The translations under genes were made by a program, and so were the position numbers. From Kordia sp. SMS9 (lineage in GTDB: Bacteria; Bacteroidota; Bacteroidia; Flavobacteriales; Flavobacteriaceae): DNA of 64,000 nucleotides. Each line of letters opens with the position of its first letter. Positions within the stretch are counted from its first letter, which is position 1. This document shows, one piece after another, positions 17,258-26,667 of the stretch. The stretch covers positions 3,992,001-4,056,000 of the forward strand of contig NZ_CP031153.1 in the NCBI RefSeq assembly GCF_003352465.1, in the 5' to 3' direction. Under the pieces are notes generated by a model. It was not told the origin of the DNA, made no database searches, and saw only the letters and a list, made by a program, of their open reading frames with translations.

Positions 17258-17455
17258 ATGAAGAAGTTGAATCTAAATTCGCTAAAACTGAACAAAAAAT
17301 CAATCTCTAATTTAAACCAACAAACAGTAAAAGGAGGAGGAAATACACTTGGTGGTGGTGCTTGCCCTATATTACCTCCAATTAATAACCCTGCTCCAGA
17401 TCCGCTTCCAAATCCGGATCCAGAACCAATCTTTTCGATTATCGAAGTATGTTAA
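17258..17455 (+). CDS. Leader-type RiPP precursor with Pro-rich core
   Basis: 65 residues. The leader MKKLNLNSLKLNKKSISNLN is the typical Bacteroidota class I lanthipeptide leader and ends in TVKGGG. The core is unusual: it is rich in Gly then in Pro, Asn and Asp (NPAPDPLPNPDPEP), with only two Cys (one in GGACP, one at the C-terminus) and one Ser. At most one or two thioether rings could form. It is followed by a terminator related to those of the other precursors. Confidence 0.75.
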   Translation: MKKLNLNSLKLNKKSISNLNQQTVKGGGNTLGGGACPILPPINNPAPDPLPNPDPEPIFSIIEVC

Positions 17456-17483
17456 TATTAATTTTCTTAAAATAATAGCATAT

Positions 17484-17506
17484 AAGCGGACTTCGGTTCG
17501 CTTTTT
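17484..17506 (+). terminator. Terminator after RiPP precursor
   Basis: AAGCGGA and TTCGCTT pair around a CTTCGG loop and are followed by T residues. The same loop appears in the terminator after the precursor at 42569-42841. Confidence 0.8.
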
Positions 17507-17562
17507 GTATTATATGGCATAGGTATTTTTAAAAATTAGTATTTTAGAAAAAACTATTCATC

Positions 17563-17895
17563 ATGAAACGAAGCGGTCAATTTTTATTCCTTTTCATAAT
17601 CAGTATATTTTGTATTTCTGCGGTATTGCCCAAAGCACAAGACGATAATTGCACCTTTGAAGGCAAAAAACTCTATGGAAAAATTCGTTTTGTAGAAAAT
17701 AGAGGCGATGCAGATGTCAAAATTAAAATTGTAAACAGCTTTCCCGACATCAAAGTAAAACTCGTAGAAAACTTTGCCGATGACTGTGGCGAATGGCAAG
17801 TAGTGGAATATGGCGAAGATCTAAAAGTATATGTCGCAGAGAATTTTGCAGACATCAAAGTCAAATTTGTCACTAGCTTCCCAGGAATGGATTGA
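17563..17895 (+). CDS. Secreted 7(1) septoil-knot-like protein
   Basis: 110 residues with a signal peptide (to about residue 25) followed by repeated short strands of the form V-E/N-NF/SFxDIKVKxV: KIVNSFPDIKVKLVENFAD, a DDCGEWQ turn, then AENFADIKVKFVTSFPG. This repeat pattern with one central CGxWQ matches the family named for a 7(1)-knotted fold in Bacteroidota and other bacteria, as far as I recall. Function is unknown for the family. It is a small, stable-looking secreted or periplasmic beta protein. It lies 33 bases before the large lipoprotein gene and may share its transcript. Confidence 0.75.
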   Translation: MKRSGQFLFLFIISIFCISAVLPKAQDDNCTFEGKKLYGKIRFVENRGDADVKIKIVNSFPDIKVKLVENFADDCGEWQVVEYGEDLKVYVAENFADIKVKFVTSFPGMD

Positions 17896-17928
17896 TTTTT
17901 TTGTATATTGATTATTTAACTGAACCTT

Positions 17929-19758
17929 ATGAAAAAATACCGATTCCTAGTACTCGCATTTTTAATCATCATTAGTTTTACCAACTGCAAAAATGATGAA
18001 ATGACAGAAACTGCTACTGAAAACCCAGATACAGGGCAAAATCCAGATCCAACCACTTTCAATTATGACTTTGGAAATGCCGTCAGCCGAAACTTTATTG
18101 GGAGAATTATCAATGAAGAAAATCAACCACTAATTGCTGCGACAGTAACTATTGGAAATGCATCTACACAAACTGATTTAAACGGTATGTTTGTGATGAA
18201 TAATATCTCTGTAAAAGAAAATTTTGCTTACATAAAAGTCTCCCTATCAGGATATTTCAACGGTTCTAGATCCATTATACCAATTGATGGAGAAAATCGT
18301 ATAAATATCATGTTGAAAGAAAAATTTAGTGTTGTCAGAGAAGCAGGAACACCTTTTACTTTAGAATATGATGAATATGCTATTGGATTTAGTGGTGATT
18401 TTGTAAAAGAAGATGGTTCTGAATATATAGGATCTGTAAATATTGCCTTCAATTACTTGAACCCAACAGATGAAAATTTAAATGATTTAATGCCTGGTAT
18501 GCTATTAGGTCAAGACAGTAATGATGAACCAAATCTTTTAGAAACTTATGGCATGTTAACGGTTGAATTGACAGGTAGCAGCAATGAAAAACTACAAATT
18601 GCTTCAGATTCAGAACTCAAATTTCCAATTGTAACAGAACAATTAAGTTCAGCGCCAAACACGATTCCCCTTTGGTATTTTGATGAAGAAAATGGCTATT
18701 GGATTGAAGATGGACAAGCTACAAGAGTAGGAGATCAATATGTGGGAACTGTTTCGCATTTCACACCGTGGAATGTAGATATTCCTATTCCTTTTGCAAA
18801 AGTAGATTTTACGGTGTTAAACCAAAACAATACTGCTTTATTAGATATAGATATTTATGCATATAAGGATGGTGAAACAATTCCAAGTATATTCACTACA
18901 AATCAAGATGGAAAGGCATGTGGTTTTATTCCTGCAAATAGCATCATAAATTTAGAGGTTAAAGGATATTGTGATGAAGTAATAACGACATTAAGTATTG
19001 GCCCATTTGATGAAGAAAGTATAAATGTAATTCCTGAAATAATTATCACCAGTGATATGATGTCTCAATCACATGTACAAGGAACTTTAAAACAATGTGA
19101 TAACTCAAATGTTACGAATGGATATGTTATAATGAGGACTGATAACAATCAATCCATTTTTTATACAGTAACTAACGGAGATTTTGAATTTGATACGCTT
19201 CTCTGTAATGGAGAAACGTCATTTACATTAGAAGGGTATGATTTTGACAACCTTCAAAGTACAGGAGAAAATAGCTACACTTATGTAATTCCAACAACAC
19301 AAGTGGGAGATTTGATGACCTGTAACGATGTGGATGAATACATAATTTATACTTTTACTAGACCCGTTGTATCTTCAACAACTACAAGAATTGTAACCGA
19401 ACCATTTGATGTAAGTATTGAATCTGATAGATTATTTATAAGAAAAACTATTGGAGAAAACTTTAAAATGGAATTTAATCCCGAAGATGGAGAGCAATTT
19501 ATAAACTTAGGAATTTATGAAGTAGATCCTTATTTCTTTTTTAGTCATAACACAGGAGAATCCCCATACATAAATTGGAGGTTAAACTTAGGAGGTATTC
19601 TTGTGACTACAAACCAAATGACATTAAATTTTAGTCAAATTGGAGAAGTTGGAGAATATATTTCTTTTACTTTTGAGGGAGAACATATTCAGCAAGATGA
19701 AGGAAATCAATGGACAGAAAGAGTTATTGGAACAGTTCGTGTCCGAAGAGATCAATAA
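17929..19758 (+). CDS. Surface lipoprotein with carboxypeptidase-regulatory-like domain
   Basis: 609 residues. Signal peptide and lipobox FTNC (Cys20), followed by acidic residues (CKNDE) that are compatible with export to the cell surface in Bacteroidota. Residues 50-130 are a carboxypeptidase-regulatory-like fold (GRIINEENQPLIAATVTIG, TDLNGMF). Further beta-sandwich modules follow, including a WYFDEENGYWIEDGQA segment near residue 250. No enzyme motif is visible, so it is probably structural or binding. The preceding septoil-knot-like gene is 33 bases away. Confidence 0.82.
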   Translation: MKKYRFLVLAFLIIISFTNCKNDEMTETATENPDTGQNPDPTTFNYDFGNAVSRNFIGRIINEENQPLIAATVTIGNASTQTDLNGMFVMNNISVKENFAYIKVSLSGYFNGSRSIIPIDGENRINIMLKEKFSVVREAGTPFTLEYDEYAIGFSGDFVKEDGSEYIGSVNIAFNYLNPTDENLNDLMPGMLLGQDSNDEPNLLETYGMLTVELTGSSNEKLQIASDSELKFPIVTEQLSSAPNTIPLWYFDEENGYWIEDGQATRVGDQYVGTVSHFTPWNVDIPIPFAKVDFTVLNQNNTALLDIDIYAYKDGETIPSIFTTNQDGKACGFIPANSIINLEVKGYCDEVITTLSIGPFDEESINVIPEIIITSDMMSQSHVQGTLKQCDNSNVTNGYVIMRTDNNQSIFYTVTNGDFEFDTLLCNGETSFTLEGYDFDNLQSTGENSYTYVIPTTQVGDLMTCNDVDEYIIYTFTRPVVSSTTTRIVTEPFDVSIESDRLFIRKTIGENFKMEFNPEDGEQFINLGIYEVDPYFFFSHNTGESPYINWRLNLGGILVTTNQMTLNFSQIGEVGEYISFTFEGEHIQQDEGNQWTERVIGTVRVRRDQ

Positions 19759-19852
19759 CTGAATAATACTCTTTTCTAAATTCATTCACCCAAGACCTAA
19801 AACCTAAAAATCCCTTGTACGAAACTTCTTTTACCCTATATTTGTAAGACAA

Positions 19853-20176
19853 ATGAAAAGCATCAGTTTCATACTCGGAATTCTAATTCTTGCCTTGGCG
19901 TTAAAACCCTGTGCAGACGGATTCTGTTCAGAAGATGAAAATACCACTGAAATCTGCTCAGAAGATTCACAACAACACAATGACGATCATGAAGATTCCT
20001 GTGCCATGCTTTGTGTATGCAACTGTTGCGGCGTCTTAGTGGTGCATCAAATTCCAGAAACCTTCACGCTTCAATCAAAAACAAACATCTCTACACAAAT
20101 ATTCACACATTTTGAATCACATTACCGATTTGATATGCTGTTCGCCATTTGGCAACCACCGAAGTTTATAAGTTGA
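19853..20176 (+). CDS. Small Cys/His-rich secreted protein (DUF6660-like)
   Basis: 107 residues. The hydrophobic N-terminus (MKSISFILGILILALALKPC) is a signal peptide. The middle is rich in Cys, His and acidic residues: SQQHNDDHEDSCAMLCVCNCCG. This resembles small proteins encoded just ahead of heavy-metal-type TonB receptors in Bacteroidota. Metal binding is an inference from the Cys/His cluster. The TonB receptor gene starts 133 bases downstream in the same direction. Confidence 0.75.
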   Translation: MKSISFILGILILALALKPCADGFCSEDENTTEICSEDSQQHNDDHEDSCAMLCVCNCCGVLVVHQIPETFTLQSKTNISTQIFTHFESHYRFDMLFAIWQPPKFIS

Positions 20177-20309
20177 TTTTTTACAAAAAAGAATACCATA
20201 CTAAACAATGATATTCACTTAAATAGATGCTAAGTATTCATCTAGATTCCAAAAGCGAAGCGATCTAGAATCTTGACTCTAATCATAAAAAACAATAAAA
20301 ATATAAACT

Positions 20310-22508
20310 ATGCAAGGACAAAAATGGAGCCTTCTGTTCCTATGTATGCTATGCGGACTTATAAACGCACAAAACGATATTACCATTAAAGTGTTCTCTG
20401 AACATGAAAAAGAAGCCTTATTAGGCGCCAATGTATTGTTTGAAGACTTACAAAAAGGAGCCATCACTAATGCGGAAGGAATTGCCACATTCAAAGAAAT
20501 TCCTAGCGGTTCACACCATCTTATGATTTCATTTGTAGGTTATAAAACAATAGAAACCACTGTAACGATTCCGGCTACAGCCGAATTGATTTTTTACATG
20601 GAAGAAGCCAAAGGTGAACTAAACGCAGTTACCATTGAAGCAACGCGTAGCACACGTGACATCCGAAGAATTCCAACACGGATAGAAGTCATTGGTGGCG
20701 AAGAATTGATGGAAAAAAACATGATGAATCCAACGAACATTTCCATGGTATTGCGCGAAAGTACGGGAATTCAAATGCAGCAAACCTCGTTGAGTAGTGG
20801 AAATCAAAACATTCGTATTCAAGGTTTGGACGGACGTTACACGCAACTGTTACGCGACGGTTTTCCGCTGTTTGGCGGATTTTCAAGCGGATTGAGCATC
20901 ATGCAAATTCCACCCTTAGACTTAAAACAATTTGAAATCATCAAAGGAAGTGCTTCCACATTATACGGTGGCGGCGCCATTGCAGGTTTGGTGAATTTAG
21001 TATCAAAATCGCCCGACTATGAGCCAGATTTCGATCTGATGTTTACCCAAACAAGCGCGTGGGGAAGTACTTTAAACGCCTTTTACAGCAAGCGAAACGA
21101 CAAATATGGCGTAAGTTTGTATGCATCTGCCAACTATCAAGAAGTATTTGATCCGGAAGATGACGGATTCAGCAACTTGCCAGAAACGACTTCCATAACG
21201 TTCAATCCGAAATTCTATTACTATCCTTCGGAAGATACCACATTTTGGATTGGTCTCAACGGAACGTACGACGATCGAATTGGTGGAGATGTCGCTACGA
21301 TTGAAAATGATTCAGACGGAACGAATCAATACACAGAAGAAAACATTTCACAACGAGTAAGTTCGCAGGCAGTGTATACGACCAAGTTAGATTCTACGCG
21401 AGTATTCTCGATAAAAAACAGTTTCTCATACTTTAATCGAGAATTAAATGTGCCAAATATGCAATTCAAAGGAAGTCAGTTAAATTCCTTCAGTGAAGTG
21501 ACCATACAGCACAATTATGACAAAAACGATTGGACGCTTGGCGCGAATTTATACACAACAAGTTTTGATGAAGCTGACAGCGCACCATTGCAACGCGATC
21601 AAAATGATTTGACCTTTGGAGCGTTTGTAAACTCTAACTTTGATTTCTCTGACAATTGGATTCTTGAAACAGGCTTGCGTACCGATTTTGCGAGAGGTTG
21701 GGGAATATTTGTCTTGCCAAGAGTTTCGGTACTCTACAAAAATGACAGCGGATTTTCGAGTCGTTTCGGTGGTGGATTGGGCTACAAAACACCCGATTTA
21801 TTTACGGAAGAAGCAGAATTTATCAACTTTGAAAATATATTAAAAATTGATGAAGATTTGCTAAAAGCAGAACGTTCGTATGGTTTAAACCTTGATTTTA
21901 ACTACAAATCAAAAATTTTCAATGAAACTGTGGGCTTCTCAATCAATCAATTATTCTATCTCACGGCGATTGACAATGGTTTGTTGTTAAATTTGAATGC
22001 AGATAACTTCTTTCAATATGAAAATGCTGACGGATTGATTCTTACGCAAGGAGCAGAGACGAATATTAAATTCTCATACGATCATTTCAAATGGTTTGTC
22101 AACTATGCGTTGATTGATACAAGACTTCGATATTTGCCAGGAAATCCACAAAAACCCTTAACAGCACGACACAATGCAGGAAGCGTGCTCATGTATGAAA
22201 CCAGCGAATGGCGTTTGGGTTTTGAAACCTACTACACAGGTTCGCAAGTATTATCGAACGGAACTGATACCATCGATTTCATTACGATGGGATTTTTGGG
22301 AATGCGCAACTTTTCTTGGGGCGGAATCTACGCGAACTTCGAAAACTTTACCGATCGTAGGCAAAGTCGTTTCTCGCCATTAGTAACACCAACGATTACC
22401 AATGCTTCGTTTTCAGAAATTTACGCACCAATGGATGGATTCATTCTAAGTGTCGGAATCATCATCAAACCGTTTGGAAACCATAGCGAACATCATGATG
22501 ATCATTGA
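20310..22508 (+). CDS. TonB-dependent outer-membrane receptor, probably metal-related
   Basis: 732 residues. A signal peptide (to about residue 20) is followed by a carboxypeptidase-regulatory-like domain (21-105), a plug domain with IRIQGLDGRYTQLLRDGFPLFGG cut here to its landmark DGRYTQLLRDG, IIKGSASTLYGGGAIAG, and a beta-barrel to the C-terminus. The last residues are His/Asp-rich (HSEHHDDH). With the Cys/His-rich partner upstream this suggests import of a transition metal such as Cu, Zn or Co, or of a metal complex. Energy would come from the TonB-ExbB-ExbD complex. The last barrel strand is followed by this tail, which is unusual since barrels normally end in an aromatic residue. Confidence 0.9.
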   Translation: MQGQKWSLLFLCMLCGLINAQNDITIKVFSEHEKEALLGANVLFEDLQKGAITNAEGIATFKEIPSGSHHLMISFVGYKTIETTVTIPATAELIFYMEEAKGELNAVTIEATRSTRDIRRIPTRIEVIGGEELMEKNMMNPTNISMVLRESTGIQMQQTSLSSGNQNIRIQGLDGRYTQLLRDGFPLFGGFSSGLSIMQIPPLDLKQFEIIKGSASTLYGGGAIAGLVNLVSKSPDYEPDFDLMFTQTSAWGSTLNAFYSKRNDKYGVSLYASANYQEVFDPEDDGFSNLPETTSITFNPKFYYYPSEDTTFWIGLNGTYDDRIGGDVATIENDSDGTNQYTEENISQRVSSQAVYTTKLDSTRVFSIKNSFSYFNRELNVPNMQFKGSQLNSFSEVTIQHNYDKNDWTLGANLYTTSFDEADSAPLQRDQNDLTFGAFVNSNFDFSDNWILETGLRTDFARGWGIFVLPRVSVLYKNDSGFSSRFGGGLGYKTPDLFTEEAEFINFENILKIDEDLLKAERSYGLNLDFNYKSKIFNETVGFSINQLFYLTAIDNGLLLNLNADNFFQYENADGLILTQGAETNIKFSYDHFKWFVNYALIDTRLRYLPGNPQKPLTARHNAGSVLMYETSEWRLGFETYYTGSQVLSNGTDTIDFITMGFLGMRNFSWGGIYANFENFTDRRQSRFSPLVTPTITNASFSEIYAPMDGFILSVGIIIKPFGNHSEHHDDH

Positions 22509-23005
22509 TGTTTAGACATTTATAGACTTGCGCAGATTGTTAGACTGTTAGACTGTTAGACTGTTAGACTTTTTGGATAATTTCAAAAACCGTTATTGTG
22601 TATGCAATGACGGTTTTTTTAATGTGCTAATTCGAAACGTCACTACCAGAAGCAAAGCGACGCGATAGTCTGTGTATTGTAAAACGAATTTGTTATTTGA
22701 AGTAACAGATTGCCACGAATTTTGCATTTCGACTCCGCTCAATGTCAAAAATTCTCGCAAGGACGTATCAAATTTTAATGTAGCAATAACGTCAGATCGA
22801 GTGAAATTTTGACAAGAATTTTGTATCGAGAGCTGCTTGGAAGTTTAAAAGTTTAGCTGTGAAACAATTCAAAATGCAACAGCTAACATTTCGAAAGGGG
22901 CAATGTTACGGAAACCACTCGAGATGACGTTTTGTAGTTCGATATGAAAAGTTTCAAAGAATGAAGCAATCAACCTTCAACATTTAAAATCTAACATTTC
23001 AAGCT
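22509..23005. other. Intergenic stretch with repeats and a terminator
   Basis: No gene seen. TTAGACTG is tandemly repeated three to four times at 22539-22570. GTCACTACCAGAAGCAAAGC at 22641 is a divergent copy of the REP-like sequence abundant at 25.2-26.4 kb, and pieces around 22725-22940 match the repeat fragments at 14540-14625. Confidence 0.6.
22585..22620 (+). terminator. Terminator downstream of the TonB receptor gene
   Basis: AAAACCGTTATTG and CAATGACGGTTTT pair with one G-U, with a 6-base loop and a T run. Confidence 0.8.
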
Positions 23006-24967
23006 TCAAACCTTCCAAGTAAACGAAATCGTAGTGCCAACGCCATCTTTGGAGTCAATTTTGATGTTCCCATCATTTCCAGAAACGATTTTCTTTACAA
23101 TCGTGAGTCCGATGCCCGTACTTTCAATTTTATCGCCTTCTTCGAGTTGGTAAAACATATCGAAAATCTTATGATGATACTTTTTATCAATTCCAGGACC
23201 GTTATCGCGCACGGTGAATGTATACATATCGGAAGTTTTTTGGTATGAAATATGAACAATCGCTTGTTCTTTATCACAATGTTTAATGGCGTTACTGATC
23301 AAATTTAAAAACACATGTTCCAGCTCTACTTTGCTCGTAAAAATTTCTACATCCTTCTCGGGAATTTGAATAAAATGTTTCTTTTCAGGATTGAGAATGT
23401 CAATAATTTCCAGTAACAATTCGTTAATGCTAAACGTTTCTTTCGTCTTTTTCCCTTGTGCAATTCGTGAATATTCTAGCATTCCATTAATCAGTGCGTA
23501 CATTTTGGAAATTCTGCCTTTCAGCGATTCAAAATGTGTTTTAGCTTCTTCCGTATTTACCGTTTGATCTATATCTTCTTCAATAAAAGAAACGAGCGAA
23601 TGCATCGCGACCAACGGCGCTTTTAAATCGTGCGAAACAATGTGATTAAAGCTGTCTAATTCTGCATTGTAATTCTTTAACTGACGTACATTTTCTTTCA
23701 ATTCCAAATTGACTTTTGAAAGTTCTTTTGACTTTTCAGCAATTTCTTTCTGTTGTGCTTGCGCGACTATTTTTGCCTTTTCCAATGCATGAAACGAATT
23801 GGCAAATCGTGTCATTAACAACATGGAAAGCAAAATAAAAGTGACAATATAGCCGAAATTCACATAAATAATCGCGTTTCCATTCTCACCTAAAAAGATA
23901 AAAATATGCGTAATAAAGATACAAGAAGCCAATAACATGCTTGTCAACATCAAAATAGATTCGTGGCGCTGACTTGCAATCGCCTTAAAGATAATCACAG
24001 CTACATACGCCAAATTCAGCATCATCAATACTAAAAACGGCAACACAAAGCGTGTAAAGTAGGGCGCAGGTAGCAAAACAGTAAGTGCCGTAAGCATACA
24101 AAAACCATAAACAATGATCTTTTTATAGGTTTTTGGCACGAATTTGATAAAGATCGTATAGAAAAACAAGCTGGCAGACAATCCTGCTAAAAACAATGCG
24201 ACATATTCAATCTTCGTTAAGAATACCCAACTCACAGAGTCAAAAATTTCCGCTAACGGTGCATAGCGATCGCTAACCGACATATACGCAAGTGACAAAC
24301 ACAAGATGGCGAAATATAAGACGGCACGATCTTTATTCCAATACAATAAAAAGAAGAGTAAAAAGAAGATTCCAATAAAACTCAAACTTCCAATATACAC
24401 CATATCAGCAATGACACGCTTCGATTTTTTTTTCTGTAGCTTTTGTGTTGCACCTACAATCAACGCATCGTCAATACCGCCTTTATGATGGTAAAAATTA
24501 GCCACTTGAATCACGATTTCAAAACGTGTTTCTTCCGTACTTAGCGGAATAATTTGTCGAAAACGTCTGTGAAACGTAGCTTCTGAAGTGTTGCCAACCG
24601 TTCCAATTTCGGAGACCAATCTGCCATTAATCCACGTTTTGGAAGCCGCATAAATAGTGGGAATATACAGTGAAATGTGTGGACGTTCTTTGGGAAGTTC
24701 TATTGTTTTTCGATACGTAGCATAACCAAACGCAGGAAGGTTTTCAGTGTCAGAAAGTGGAAATGTGGTCCAATTGTCAAGAGTAACTGTCGTAAAAGGT
24801 ACTTTTGTATTGAAATTCTCAGGTGCAAGCAATTCATTCCAATAAAATTCCCAATCGGTTTCCAGCGCAATTTCTGTATCGTTATCGAATGGCGCTGTAG
24901 ATTGTCCGAAGCAAATGTGAAACTGTACTGTCAACAAAAACAGGCTCAAACAGCATACAAACTTCAT
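23006..24967 (-). CDS. 7TM-DISM sensor histidine kinase
   Basis: 653 residues from the ATG complementary to 24965-24967, chosen because it gives a clean signal peptide (MKFVCCLSLFLLTVQF). An upstream in-frame ATG at 25048 would add 27 residues before it. A periplasmic sensor domain (about 30-190) is followed by seven transmembrane helices (about 195-395), a coiled coil, and the kinase core. The H-box is HIVSHDLKAPL, with N-box NLISNAIKHCD, G1 DNGPGID, F-box MFYQL and G2 STGIGLTIVKKI. No receiver domain is attached and no response regulator is nearby, so its partner is unknown. Confidence 0.92.
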   Translation of the reverse strand: MKFVCCLSLFLLTVQFHICFGQSTAPFDNDTEIALETDWEFYWNELLAPENFNTKVPFTTVTLDNWTTFPLSDTENLPAFGYATYRKTIELPKERPHISLYIPTIYAASKTWINGRLVSEIGTVGNTSEATFHRRFRQIIPLSTEETRFEIVIQVANFYHHKGGIDDALIVGATQKLQKKKSKRVIADMVYIGSLSFIGIFFLLFFLLYWNKDRAVLYFAILCLSLAYMSVSDRYAPLAEIFDSVSWVFLTKIEYVALFLAGLSASLFFYTIFIKFVPKTYKKIIVYGFCMLTALTVLLPAPYFTRFVLPFLVLMMLNLAYVAVIIFKAIASQRHESILMLTSMLLASCIFITHIFIFLGENGNAIIYVNFGYIVTFILLSMLLMTRFANSFHALEKAKIVAQAQQKEIAEKSKELSKVNLELKENVRQLKNYNAELDSFNHIVSHDLKAPLVAMHSLVSFIEEDIDQTVNTEEAKTHFESLKGRISKMYALINGMLEYSRIAQGKKTKETFSINELLLEIIDILNPEKKHFIQIPEKDVEIFTSKVELEHVFLNLISNAIKHCDKEQAIVHISYQKTSDMYTFTVRDNGPGIDKKYHHKIFDMFYQLEEGDKIESTGIGLTIVKKIVSGNDGNIKIDSKDGVGTTISFTWKV

Positions 24968-25157
24968 GTAGTGTTCGCGTAGCAACAAGTTCGTTAAATA
25001 ATTATTTCGTAGTAGCATGTTCATATTCGGGACTTCCAAAATAGGCAATAAATATGACTTATGGAAACTATTTTTTGATGTAGCAATTTGTTAATGTATC
25101 AATTTATCAATATTTAATGTGTTAATTCATGGATTTGCCTTTTTGTGAATTACCAAC

Positions 25158-25803
25158 CGTCCGTTCCAGTGCCAAATCGTAGATTTGATGTATCGAGAAC
25201 AGCTTCGATTCTAGCACGTTTACAGTTAAAATTTAGCATCTCGACTGCGCTCGATGTGACACATTTTACATTTTGAGTTTTAAAACGTCACTGCGAGAAG
25301 CAAAGCGACGCGGCAGTCTGTTTATTTTAAAACGGATCTGTTGTTTGAAGTTCCAAACGTCCGTTCGAGTGTCAAATCGTAGATTTGATGTATCGAGAAC
25401 AACTTCGATTCTAGCACGTTTACAGTTAAAATTTAGCATCTCGACTGCGCTCGATGTGACACATTTTACATTTTGAGTTTTGAATCGTCACTGCGAGAAG
25501 CAAAGCAACGTGGCAGTCTGTTTATTATAAAAACGTATCTGTTGTTTGAAGTTCCAAACGTCCGTTCGAGTGTCAAATCGTAGATTTGATGTATCGAGAA
25601 CAGCTTCGATTTCAGCACGTTTACAGTTAAAATTTAGCATCTCGACTGCGCTCGATGTGACACATTTTATATTTTGAGTTTTGAATCGTCACTGCGCTCG
25701 ATGTGACACATTTTACATTTTGAGTTTTAAAACGTCACTGCGAGAAGCAAAGCGACGTGGCAGTCTGTTTATTTTAAAACGTATTATAGAAAGAAGTTCC
25801 AAA
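25158..25803. repeat. About 200-bp tandem repeats (family A), three units
   Basis: Units begin at 25158, 25358 and 25559, each opening CGTCCGTTCNAGTGYCAAAT and containing ACTGCGCTCGATGTGACACA and the REP-like GTCACTGCGAGAAGCAAAGC. Neighbouring units are nearly identical. The third unit is longer because it holds an extra 46-bp internal duplication around 25688-25733. Another unit, slightly degenerate, lies at 26136-26360 after family B. Confidence 0.9.
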
Positions 25804-25810
25804 CGTCCGT

Positions 25811-26140
25811 TCGATTTCTATGACAAAAGCAAGCGATTTTGATTAAAAGATTGAACTCACTAGTTTCTTTATTTTTTTACCACGAATACACGAATTATTT
25901 TTCTTATTACTGTCTGTCAGATCGATTTCTATGACAAAAGCAAGCGATTTTGATTAAAAGATTGAACTCACTAGTTTCTTTATTTTTTTACCACGAATAC
26001 ACAATTTTTTTTCTTATTACTGTCCGTCAGTTCGATTTCTATGACAAAAACAAGCGATTTTGATTAAAAGATTGAACTCACTAGTTTCTTTATTTTTTTT
26101 ACCACGAATACACGAATTATTTTTTATTATTACTGTCCGT
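25811..26140. repeat. About 111-bp tandem repeats (family B), three units
   Basis: Units begin at 25811, 25922 and 26032, each opening TCGATTTCTATGACAAAAGC (one base differs in the third) and containing TTACCACGAATACAC. They are inserted between two family-A units. Confidence 0.9.
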
Positions 26141-26360
26141 CAGTTCGAGTGTCAAATCTGTGATTTGATGTGTCGAGAACAGCTTTGATTCTAGCACGTT
26201 TACAGTTAAAATTTAGCATCTCGACTGCGCTTGATGTGACACATTTTATATTTTGAGTTTTGAATCGTCACTGCGCTTGATGTGACACATTTTACATTTT
26301 GAGATTTAAAACGTCACTGCGAGAAGCAAAGCGACGTGGCAGTCTGTTTGTTGTAAAACG
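26136..26360. repeat. Fourth family-A repeat unit
   Basis: It repeats the family-A order (GTGTCAAAT, AGCACGTTTACAGTTAAAAT, GTCACTGCGAGAAGCAAAGC at 26313) with several substitutions and the same internal duplication as the unit at 25559. Confidence 0.85.
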
Positions 26361-26425
26361 TATGTACAATTTGAAACATAAGATTACCACAAATAAAGTC
26401 CAAAAACATAAGAAAATCTAGTCCA

Positions 26426-26612
26426 AAGTTTACACTGAGCCTGTCGAAAAGTTTACACTGAGCTTGTCGATAAGTTTACACTGAGCTTTGTCGAAAAGTT
26501 TACACTGAGCCTGTCGATAAGTTTACACTGAGCTTGTCGATAAGTTTACACTGAGCCTGTCGAAAAGTTTACACTGAGCTTGTCGATAAGTTTACACTGA
26601 GCCTGTCGAAGT
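26426..26612 (+). repeat. Tandem array of eight 23-bp REP-like units
   Basis: Units with GTTTACACTGAGCYTGTCGA begin at 26428, 26451, 26474, 26498, 26521, 26544, 26567 and 26590. Seven intervals are 23 bp except one of 24 caused by an extra T. Units abut directly, and C/T and A/T alternate at two positions. The array ends 55 bases before the LRR-Roc-COR-TIR gene. Confidence 0.95.
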
Positions 26613-26667
26613 GTAAGATTTTATTCCCTAACTTCGTAAGACCAAACAAAACCAGCAACCACACTAC

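Noticed and set aside
25273-25476. Open frame within the family-A repeats
   Set aside because: It repeats with the DNA unit and has no protein-like features.
26426-26612. CRISPR array
   Set aside because: The 23-bp units abut with no spacers, and no cas gene is near. They are tandem REP-like repeats.
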